A DNA stretch of 42,759 nucleotides from Prochlorococcus sp. AG-436-C13. Its GTDB lineage: Bacteria; Cyanobacteriota; Cyanobacteriia; PCC-6307; Cyanobiaceae. Where the stretch lies: contig QCPC01000014.1 of NCBI GenBank assembly GCA_003212695.1, positions 1-42,759 on the forward strand. The letters are read 5' to 3'. The position numbers and the translations under genes were made by a program. Shown piece by piece: positions 27,574-36,166 of this stretch (position 1 is its first letter; each line of letters begins with the position of its first letter). The notes below the pieces were generated by a model. The model did not search any database. It saw nothing but the letters and a program-made list of their open reading frames with translations, and had not been told where the DNA came from.

Positions 27574-29331
27574 ATGGAGTTAAAAATTTTGGCATTGCTT
27601 TACGGAATGAACACGAAAAATATTCGTGGAGATATTTTTGGCGGAATTACTGCTGCTGTCAGCGCATTACCTCTTGCTTTGGCTTTTGGTGAACAAGCCT
27701 TAGGTTCAGGTGGAGCAATTTATGGGCTCTATGGGGCAATAATAACTGGATTCTTAGCTGCTTTATTTGGAGGCACACCTGCTCAAGTAACTGGTCCAAC
27801 AGGACCAATGAGTGTAACTGTCAATAATGTCAGGGCTGCTCTTTTAACAGCTGGTATTGGTTCACAGATGCAGCAATTAGGGATACCTCCAGGAGAGCAA
27901 TTAAAATTTCTTCTACCAGCTTTAATGGCTGCTGTGGTAGTAGGTGGATTATTTCAAATATTATTTGGTCTATTAAAGCTTGGCAAATACATAACTTTAG
28001 TCCCTTATTCAGTAATTTCAGGCTTCATGTCTGGAATTGGTTTTATCATAATTGCGATATCAATAGGTCCATTAATTGGGGTAGACACAAGCGGACCTGG
28101 AGGCGCTTCAGGTGCACTTTTCAGACTATTTGAGACTGTTACTGCATTTGATTTCAAACTAAATCTTGTTGTTTGCGGTATCAGCATAATGACAGCTGGA
28201 GTATTATTTTTCACACCAAAAAAAATCAGTCAATGGATTCCTTCTCCATTACTTGCACTTATACTTGTTACAACAATTTCTCTAGTATTTTTCCAAGGTG
28301 CAGACATTCCTAGAATTGAATTTGATGCATCCTCTGATATTGGAATTCAACTTACAGACTTTAATAAATTGGGTGAGGTTACAGACAATTTCAACATCAA
28401 ATATACTCAATTAATTGTACAAACTGGTTTAATTCTAGCTGTTCTAGGTGCAATTGATTCTTTGTTAACTTCACTAGTTGCAGATAATATTTCTGAAACC
28501 CGTCACAATTCAGATAGAGAGTTAATTGGTCAAGGTATAGGTAATGCTGTTTCAGGACTATTTCAGGGTCTTCCTGGAGCAGGAGCAACAATGAGAACAG
28601 TAATTAATGTTAAGTCAGGTGGCAAAACTCCCATATCTGGGATGTCTCATTCGATCGTCCTTCTTTTAGTTCTATATGGAGCAGGTGGTGCTGCAACAAC
28701 CATCCCAAATGCTGTTTTATCAGCAATTCTAATAAAGGTTGGTTTAGATATTGTCGATTGGCGTTTCCTTTTAAGGGCCCATCGTTTATCACTAAAAACT
28801 GCAACTGTAATGTGGGGTGTCCTTCTTTTAACTGTTTTCTGGGGACTCATTGAAGCAGTTTTAGTTGGTGTATTTGTTGCAAACTTACTAACAATTGACT
28901 CCATCACACAAAGTCAACTTGCTGATATGGATGCAGATTTACCGCTAGATGATAGTCAAGTAATCACAGGTGATTCTTCTCTTCCTGATGATGAAAAAGC
29001 TTTATTAGAAAAATGCTCAGGTGAAGTAATGCTATTTAGGCTGAAAGGTCCTTTAAGTTTTGGGGCTGCTAAAGGAATTACTGAAAGGATGATGCTGATA
29101 CGAAATTACAAAGTGCTTATACTTGATATTACTGAAGTACCAAGACTAGGTGTTACAGCAACTCTAGCTATTGAAGATATGGTTCATGAGGCACAAGCAA
29201 ATTCCAGAAAAGCATTTGTTGTAGTAACTAATAACAGAGTTAAAAGCCGTTTAAATAAATTTGGAATAAAAGGAATTATCAACTCAAGGAAAGAAGCTCT
29301 TGAAGTCGCTAATAGTATAATTTCTAATTAA
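27574..29331 (+). CDS. bicA: SulP-family anion transporter, BicA-like (probable Na+-dependent bicarbonate transporter)
   Basis: This protein of about 585 residues has the SulP membrane core (roughly residues 15-440) and a C-terminal STAS domain (about 485-585) with VMLFRLKGPLSFG and LILDITEVPRLGVTA. The N-terminal NIRGDIFGGITAAVSALPLALAFG and GGTPAQVTGPTGPMSV match BicA of cyanobacteria, which takes up bicarbonate driven by sodium. SulP proteins also carry sulfate, so the substrate is inferred. Its pairing with sbtA-like and sbtB-like genes makes bicarbonate the best reading. The frame opens with TTG at 27571, directly before the ATG at 27574 that I prefer. Confidence 0.82.
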   Translation: MELKILALLYGMNTKNIRGDIFGGITAAVSALPLALAFGEQALGSGGAIYGLYGAIITGFLAALFGGTPAQVTGPTGPMSVTVNNVRAALLTAGIGSQMQQLGIPPGEQLKFLLPALMAAVVVGGLFQILFGLLKLGKYITLVPYSVISGFMSGIGFIIIAISIGPLIGVDTSGPGGASGALFRLFETVTAFDFKLNLVVCGISIMTAGVLFFTPKKISQWIPSPLLALILVTTISLVFFQGADIPRIEFDASSDIGIQLTDFNKLGEVTDNFNIKYTQLIVQTGLILAVLGAIDSLLTSLVADNISETRHNSDRELIGQGIGNAVSGLFQGLPGAGATMRTVINVKSGGKTPISGMSHSIVLLLVLYGAGGAATTIPNAVLSAILIKVGLDIVDWRFLLRAHRLSLKTATVMWGVLLLTVFWGLIEAVLVGVFVANLLTIDSITQSQLADMDADLPLDDSQVITGDSSLPDDEKALLEKCSGEVMLFRLKGPLSFGAAKGITERMMLIRNYKVLILDITEVPRLGVTATLAIEDMVHEAQANSRKAFVVVTNNRVKSRLNKFGIKGIINSRKEALEVANSIISN

Positions 29332-29365
29332 CTAAATTCCTACTAATTAATAACTAACTATAATT

Positions 29366-30361
29366 ATGAGTCATGATTTGATACTACAAAATATATTAAC
29401 TCCCCCAGTACTATTTTTCTTTTTAGGAACACTTGCTGTTTTCTTTCGTTCAGACTTAGAAATTCCAGCACCTTTGCCAAAATTGTTTTCCTTATACCTG
29501 CTACTAGCAATTGGCTTTAAAGGTGGAATAGAACTTCAAAAAAGTGGATTTGGTGGTCAAGTTTTACCAACTGTTTTGGCTGCAATAGCCATGTCTTTAT
29601 TGATACCACTTATATGCTTTGTAATCTTGCGTTTAAAACTTGATGTATTTAATGCAGCTGCTATTGCAGCTGCATATGGTTCTATTAGTGCAGTTACATT
29701 TATTACAGCTGAAAGCTTTCTCGCAAGCCAAGAAATTCCTTTTGATGGTTTTATGGTTGCTGCTTTAGCATTAATGGAATCACCTGCAATTATTGTTGGC
29801 CTATTACTTGTAAAGCTAGGTGCTCCAAAAAATCGCCCCAATGGAAGAGTGATGAAGTGGAGATCGATATTGCATGAATCAATGCTTAATGGATCTGTTT
29901 ATTTACTTTTAGGAAGTCTTTTAATTGGGTTCTTGACTGCCTCCAACAACCCTATAGGCGTAGAAAAAATGAACCCCTTTACAGATAAATTATTCTATGG
30001 AGCTGAATGCTTCTTTCTATTAGATATGGGAATAGTTGCAGCTCAAAGACTTCCAGGATTGAAAAAAGCAGGTTCATTTCTAATTTTGTTTGCAATACTT
30101 ATTCCTTTACTAAACGCATTCATAGGAATTTTTGTTGCGCAATTATTATCACTTAATCAAGGGAACGCATTATTATTTGCTGTTCTTTGTGCTAGCGCTT
30201 CATATCTCGCTGTACCAGCTGCAATGCGTATGACAGTGCCAGAAGCAAAAGCAAGCTATTACATTTCGACTACTCTTGGGCTAACCTTTCCTTTTAACAT
30301 TGTGATTGGAATACCGATCTATATGGGTTTAGTAAACAAATTCATCCCTTCTATAGGATAA
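29366..30361 (+). CDS. sbtA: SbtA-like sodium-dependent bicarbonate transporter
   Basis: SbtA is a high-affinity sodium/bicarbonate symporter of the plasma membrane. This member has 331 residues, shorter than the roughly 370 of Synechocystis SbtA. It has about ten hydrophobic segments. The N-terminal repeat includes DLILQNILTPPVLFFFLG and LLAIGFKGGIELQKSG, with AAAYGSISAVTFI in the middle. The second repeat includes VLCASASYLAVPAAMRMTVPEA, and both halves carry the SAS/SYLAVPAA patterns of the family. The shortfall is in the central cytosolic loop. It is 34 bases after the bicA-like stop and four bases before the sbtB-like gene. Confidence 0.87.
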   Translation: MSHDLILQNILTPPVLFFFLGTLAVFFRSDLEIPAPLPKLFSLYLLLAIGFKGGIELQKSGFGGQVLPTVLAAIAMSLLIPLICFVILRLKLDVFNAAAIAAAYGSISAVTFITAESFLASQEIPFDGFMVAALALMESPAIIVGLLLVKLGAPKNRPNGRVMKWRSILHESMLNGSVYLLLGSLLIGFLTASNNPIGVEKMNPFTDKLFYGAECFFLLDMGIVAAQRLPGLKKAGSFLILFAILIPLLNAFIGIFVAQLLSLNQGNALLFAVLCASASYLAVPAAMRMTVPEAKASYYISTTLGLTFPFNIVIGIPIYMGLVNKFIPSIG

Positions 30362-30365
30362 AGAT

Positions 30366-30647
30366 ATGAAAAGATTAGATCTAATTTTTAGTGAAAGAGA
30401 GCTAGATGCAATTCTTGAAGCACTTGAAGCAGCAGAAGTACCTGGTTACACCGTAATGAAACATGCAACTGGAAAAGGTCCGCAAACAATCTGTTCAGAA
30501 GATATGGAGTTTACTGGTCTTGGCACCAATGCCCATGTAATAGTTTTTTGCGATATAGAGTTAATAGAAAAGATCAGAGAAAATATAAGATCTATTCTTA
30601 ATTACTACGGTGGAGTTGCTTATATATCAGAAGCAATTGAAATGTGA
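30366..30647 (+). CDS. sbtB: SbtB-like PII-family regulator without the C-terminal cysteine loop
   Basis: SbtB is a trimeric PII-like protein that binds adenylyl nucleotides and gates SbtA. The 93-residue protein keeps the ferredoxin-like fold and GYTVMKHATGKG at residues 27-38 (the family has GGKG), and ends YYGGVAYISEAIEM. The Synechocystis form continues with a short loop ending in a CGPEGC-type cysteine pair, which is absent here. Its ATG is only four bases after the sbtA stop, so the two are translationally coupled. It is convergent with the flavoprotein gene, with an 11-base gap. Confidence 0.82.
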   Translation: MKRLDLIFSERELDAILEALEAAEVPGYTVMKHATGKGPQTICSEDMEFTGLGTNAHVIVFCDIELIEKIRENIRSILNYYGGVAYISEAIEM

Positions 30648-30658
30648 AAATCAAAAAT

Positions 30659-31615
30659 TTATGAATGTACCCAATCAACTCTAATTGATTTACGACTATT
30701 TAAATATCTATCTATAGCCATAGCGGCAATACATCCATCTGAAGCTGCAACCACAGCCTGTTTAAAAGGGGTATTTCTAATATCTCCTATAGCCCAAACA
30801 CCATCAGAAGTAGTTGACATGAAATCATCAACCACTACGCCTCCATCATCTTTCAATGCGATCTGATCACCCAAAAAATCTGTAATAGGCTTAGAACCAC
30901 TCATATATACAAATACCCCCTCTAAAGCTAAATATTGATTATCTTCTTGTGCTCTGTTCTTAACGTAAACTCCAGTCACACCTCCATCATTGCCTTCTAT
31001 TTTCATTAATCTTGTCTTGCTCCAATGCTTAACATTAGATTCTCCCAACAAAGCCTGAGCATTCAAATCATCTTCTTTAGGATCATTAGAAGTAAGCCAA
31101 TGAACAGTTGAGGCAAATTTTGTAAGCACTTGCGCTTCTTCTATAGCTTCTTTATTAACTCCAACAACCGCAACTTCTCTTCCTTTATAAAAGGCTCCAT
31201 CACAAGTAGCACAATAACTAACTCCTCGACCTAAGAAATCAGCTTCTCCCTTAAAGGAAGCTGGCCTCCCCATGGCTCCACTAGCAACAACTAATGCACG
31301 GCCCTTAAAAGTACCCTCAGGAGTAAATACAGTTTTCCATTCTCCTGTTACATCTATTCCAAAAACTTGAGCCCTACGATAATCAGTACCATACTGAACA
31401 GCTTGATCTCGCATTAATTTCAGCAAGTCATCTCCACTAATATCTGTTGGAACACCTGGATAATTTGCAATTTGATGCGTAATAGCTAAAGCACCTACTG
31501 CAGGATTCTTATCTAAAATGACTGTTTTTAGATTGGCTCTTGAAGTATAAAGAGCACAGCTACATCCTGCGGGTCCTCCTCCAACTATCACAACATCAGT
31601 TTCTACAGTTTCCAA
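30659..31615 (-). CDS. Thioredoxin-reductase-like flavoprotein lacking NADPH-binding signatures
   Basis: This 318-residue FAD protein has the fold of low-molecular-weight thioredoxin reductase. VVIVGGGPAGCSCALYTSRANL (FAD-binding GxGxxG) opens it, the CATC redox pair is at Cys135/Cys138 in SYCATCDGAFY, and WAIGDIRNTPFKQAVVAASDGCIAA closes the FAD domain. In the central domain the usual GGGNTA reads GVNKEA (152-157) and the usual HRRxxxR reads TSNDPKE, so the NADPH site is not recognisable. Comparable pyridine-nucleotide-independent forms are known in cyanobacteria (ferredoxin-linked and DDOR-like groups). The electron donor here is unknown, and I do not use the symbol trxB. It is convergent with sbtB. 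Confidence 0.9.
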   Translation of the reverse strand: METVETDVVIVGGGPAGCSCALYTSRANLKTVILDKNPAVGALAITHQIANYPGVPTDISGDDLLKLMRDQAVQYGTDYRRAQVFGIDVTGEWKTVFTPEGTFKGRALVVASGAMGRPASFKGEADFLGRGVSYCATCDGAFYKGREVAVVGVNKEAIEEAQVLTKFASTVHWLTSNDPKEDDLNAQALLGESNVKHWSKTRLMKIEGNDGGVTGVYVKNRAQEDNQYLALEGVFVYMSGSKPITDFLGDQIALKDDGGVVVDDFMSTTSDGVWAIGDIRNTPFKQAVVAASDGCIAAMAIDRYLNSRKSIRVDWVHS

Positions 31616-31814
31616 AATTTCTCTCCTTTAAAAATTAGCTTTCCCTTAAGTAAGTCATTATAAGACTCCCCTAAAAAAAAAGTAAAAGTTTCACTGCAAA
31701 TTTGGAGTAGCTTAATATTGCTATCTGTTTATCAGTTTAAATTAAATGATCCTATAAAATTATTTAAGATTAATTTGCTTGCATAAAGCATTACAAATAA
31801 TATATTAATTAATT

Positions 31815-32249
31815 ATGGTTCATAAAACAAGATTTAAAAAGATTACCTATTTTTGGTTTTTACCCTTTGCAATGGGAGTTTGCCTTTCAGGCGGATATAT
31901 TGTTACTAGCAAAATTCTCTTAAAAGCAAGTAAAAGCAAGAATATATCAGCTGAATCTCATCAATTAAAGTCAAATATTTTATCAGAAAAGGAACAGTCA
32001 AAATATAATAATAATGAGGTTAGAGAGTCTATTTCAGATAAAATTACAAATGCTAATACTGAATCAGGTTTAAAAACATCTAATCAGAAGTTATCTTCAG
32101 GGGCTAACACCCCAAAGATAAAGAAGGATCCCAATCAAGAGTCAGCACTGGAAAAACAAATCGAAAAGCCAATGACTCTTATCCCAACCTCTTCAGATAA
32201 GCTACAGAAAATATTTAATGAGCTCTTCCAAACACTTCCAAAACCATAA
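31815..32249 (+). CDS. Membrane-anchored protein of unknown function
   Basis: This 144-residue protein has one hydrophobic segment at about residues 12-30 (YFWFLPFAMGVCLSGGYIV), preceded by a basic start, which fits an N-in signal anchor. The rest is a Lys/Ser/Asn-rich, Gly- and Trp-poor tail that is probably disordered and would be outside the cytoplasm. No family is recognised. The ATG at 31815 directly follows an AT-rich promoter-like region. The next small gene begins 44 bases after its stop on the same strand and the UbiB kinase follows, so a three-gene operon is likely. Confidence 0.65.
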   Translation: MVHKTRFKKITYFWFLPFAMGVCLSGGYIVTSKILLKASKSKNISAESHQLKSNILSEKEQSKYNNNEVRESISDKITNANTESGLKTSNQKLSSGANTPKIKKDPNQESALEKQIEKPMTLIPTSSDKLQKIFNELFQTLPKP

Positions 32250-32293
32250 TTTAAATAAAATCTTCTAAAATCTGTTTTTACCTGAGTCAAGTA

Positions 32294-32608
32294 ATGATAA
32301 AACCAGAAAACTTTCTCAAGGCTGCTTTTAATAGCATTAAAGCTAGGGTAAAAAAAACAATTATTTATTCTGCATATGAAACGGCTAATTTCATGAAAGA
32401 TGCTCCTGAAATCATTAAAAAAGAGTGGAATGAATTTAAAGATGAGGTTTCATTTGAAGCTGAGCGGATTAATGATTTCACAAATGAAGAGGTATCTTCA
32501 GAAGAAATTATCTTTAAAAGAGAAGATAATATTTCTCCTCAAAAAAAAATTGATCAGATAAGAAAAAAAATTAAAGATTTAAATAATCAAGTCGAGGAAA
32601 TGCATTGA
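32294..32608 (+). CDS. Small helical protein of unknown function, coupled to the UbiB kinase gene
   Basis: This 104-residue, highly charged protein is predicted to be almost all helix. An amphipathic N-terminal region (about 1-40, rich in Phe, Lys and Ala) could lie on a membrane surface. The last 20 residues (KKIDQIRKKIKDLNNQVEEM) have a heptad pattern typical of a coiled coil. Its stop codon overlaps the possible TTG start of the ubiB-like gene and is three bases before that gene's ATG, so the genes are translationally coupled. No family is recognised. The organisation suggests an accessory partner of the kinase-like protein, but this is inference. Confidence 0.7.
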   Translation: MIKPENFLKAAFNSIKARVKKTIIYSAYETANFMKDAPEIIKKEWNEFKDEVSFEAERINDFTNEEVSSEEIIFKREDNISPQKKIDQIRKKIKDLNNQVEEMH

Positions 32609-32610
32609 CA

Positions 32611-34278
32611 ATGATCAATTCTTTTAAAAATGCTTTACGTAGATATTTACGAGCAATACGAATATGGAAATCTGTATTTATTTTGATTTTTTGTCTATGG
32701 TATGACTCACGAAAATGGTCTTATACAGGTGGTTTTTCTAAAACCAAACAAGAAATTAGACAGAAACAGAGAGCAAAATGGCTTACGAAAGAATTACTAA
32801 GTCTAGGCTCAGCATTTATTAAACTTGGTCAGTTAATCTCGGCGAGGCCTGATGTACTACCAAAAAGTTGGGTAGTTGAATTAGCAGGATTACAAGACAA
32901 AGTTCCACCTTTTAGCTTTGAAAAAGTACAAGAGATAATAGAAAGCGAGCTAGGAGAACGTTGTAAAGAAATTATTGATCTTGATGAAACTCCTATTGCT
33001 GCTGCCTCAATAGCACAAGTTCATAGGGCATGCCTAAGTAGTGGCCGCCAAGTTGTTTTCAAGGTGCAAAGACCTGGGTTAGAAACATTTTTCAAACTTG
33101 ATCTTGAAGTAATGCAAAAAGTAGCTTCATTGCTACAAAAAAACAAATCATTAAGCAGAGGAAGAGACTGGATTGCAATTGCAAAGGAATGCAAAAGAGT
33201 TTTACTTAGAGAGCTGGACTTTAGAGTTGAGGCACAATATGCAGCAAGATTTCGCCAACAATTTTTAGAGGAACCAAAAATAAAAGTTCCTGGGGTTATA
33301 TGGGAACTAAGTACTAAAAAAATTATCTGTCTAGATTATCTACCAGGCACAAAGATCAATGATCAAGAAACAATTAAAAAAAATGGTTTAAATCCATCTT
33401 CAATAGCTGAATTAGGAGCAGCTAGTTATTTAAAGCAATTAATTCAATTTGGATTTTTTCATGCAGACCCACATCCTGGGAACCTAGCTGTTGATTCTGA
33501 TGGCTCACTTATATTTTATGACTTTGGAATGATGGGGATGATATCTGATCGAGTTAGAGAAAAAATTGGCAGAATGGTTAGGGCTGCAGCCGTGCAAGAC
33601 GTCACAACACTTGTTAAAGAATTGCAAAAAGCAAATCTTCTGGCAGAAGACATTGATTTGGGACCTGTCAGAAGATTAATAAGAGTGATGCTAAAAGAAA
33701 AGCTTACTCCTCCTTTTAGCTCAGATACTATTGAGAAACTATCTGTAGATCTTTATGAATTAATTTATGAACAACCATTCAGGATACCAGTTGAACTAAT
33801 ATTTGTAATGAGAGCTCTCTCTACTTTTGAAGGGGTAGGAAGAACCTTAGATCCAAGCTTTAATTTAATAGCAATAACAAAGCCATACCTCCTGGAACTA
33901 ATGACCTCAAACAACACAAATGACCTACTTAATGAGATAGGACGACAATTTGGAGAAATAGGTACTAAAGCCGTGGGTCTTCCCAAACGATTAGATGAAA
34001 ATCTAGAAAGGCTTGAGCAAGGAGATCTTCAGCTTCAAATCAGGTTAGGTGAATCTGATAGACAATTACGCAGAATGATTAATGCCCAGCAATCAATGGG
34101 TCAATCTATTTTGCTCGGATGCCTTGGAATTTCAGCAGCTCTTCTAGGGTCAAGCAATAAAGCTATTTTTTCTCTACTACCAATAATAATTGCTCTTCCA
34201 ATTTCAATTAAATGGCTCAAATTACAAATGAAAATAAGAAGAGATGAGAATATTGAAAGACTTCAAGGCAAGCAATAG
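32611..34278 (+). CDS. UbiB/ABC1-family (AarF) atypical kinase
   Basis: This 555-residue protein has the ABC1/UbiB kinase-like fold. It has FIKLGQLISARPDVLP (the KxGQ motif of the family), the Ala-rich loop AAASIAQVHRA, VFKVQRPGL with the β3 lysine, FFHADPHPGNL (catalytic loop) and FYDFGMMG (DFG). Two hydrophobic segments at the C-terminus anchor it. Family members support quinone synthesis, as UbiB in bacteria and ABC1K in plastids (plastoquinone, tocopherol). The target here is unknown. An in-frame TTG at 32605 overlaps the upstream stop and would be served by GAGGA at 32594-32598. I chose the ATG at 32611, though either is possible. Confidence 0.88.
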   Translation: MINSFKNALRRYLRAIRIWKSVFILIFCLWYDSRKWSYTGGFSKTKQEIRQKQRAKWLTKELLSLGSAFIKLGQLISARPDVLPKSWVVELAGLQDKVPPFSFEKVQEIIESELGERCKEIIDLDETPIAAASIAQVHRACLSSGRQVVFKVQRPGLETFFKLDLEVMQKVASLLQKNKSLSRGRDWIAIAKECKRVLLRELDFRVEAQYAARFRQQFLEEPKIKVPGVIWELSTKKIICLDYLPGTKINDQETIKKNGLNPSSIAELGAASYLKQLIQFGFFHADPHPGNLAVDSDGSLIFYDFGMMGMISDRVREKIGRMVRAAAVQDVTTLVKELQKANLLAEDIDLGPVRRLIRVMLKEKLTPPFSSDTIEKLSVDLYELIYEQPFRIPVELIFVMRALSTFEGVGRTLDPSFNLIAITKPYLLELMTSNNTNDLLNEIGRQFGEIGTKAVGLPKRLDENLERLEQGDLQLQIRLGESDRQLRRMINAQQSMGQSILLGCLGISAALLGSSNKAIFSLLPIIIALPISIKWLKLQMKIRRDENIERLQGKQ

Positions 34279-34311
34279 TACTTAGAAAAACTCTTATATA
34301 TTAAACAATAT

Positions 34312-35628
<1,317 letters not shown>

Positions 35629-35759
35629 TTATTAGATCTTATGAGTTGCAGGTACCATTTACTTATCCTTTTTTAGCATTTTGGGATTTCGAGGAATTTT
35701 GAAAAAGCTTAAAAAGGATTCAAAATGGAGATGAATTTGATGAAAAGAGTTATTTAAAA

Positions 35760-36161
35760 ATGAAAATTCTGCACACTATGATTCGAGTTCTAGATCTCAA
35801 AAAGTCTATTTGTTTTTATACAGATATATTGGGTATGAAGCTTTTAAGGAAAAAAGATTATCCCTCTGGACGCTTTACACTTGCTTTTGTAGGTTTTGGT
35901 TCAGAAAGCAATTCATGTGTGCTGGAGCTTACACACAATTGGGACGTTGAGAATTATCAAATGGGTAATGCTTATGGTCATATAGCTTTAGGTGTTGATG
36001 ATATTTATCAAACCTGTGAAGCAATTAAAAAAAATGGAGGGAAAGTGACTAGAGAACCTGGGCCTATGAAACACGGTAAAACAGTTATTGCTTTTGTAGA
36101 CGACCCTGATGGGTACAAAATTGAATTGATTGATCTTGCATCACGAAATAATGCAAATTAA
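35760..36161 (+). CDS. gloA: Lactoylglutathione lyase (glyoxalase I)
   Basis: GloA converts the hemithioacetal of methylglyoxal and glutathione to S-lactoylglutathione. The 133-residue protein has all four metal ligands of the family: His5 (LHTMIRV), Glu56 (VLELTHNWD), His74 (GHIALGVDD) and Glu122 (YKIELIDL). [20 protein letters not shown] is a typical glyoxalase I segment. It is followed after five bases by clpB on the same strand. Methylglyoxal is a by-product of triose phosphates, which fits the neighbouring enolase. Confidence 0.93.
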   Translation: MKILHTMIRVLDLKKSICFYTDILGMKLLRKKDYPSGRFTLAFVGFGSESNSCVLELTHNWDVENYQMGNAYGHIALGVDDIYQTCEAIKKNGGKVTREPGPMKHGKTVIAFVDDPDGYKIELIDLASRNNAN

Positions 36162-36166
36162 TTCAT

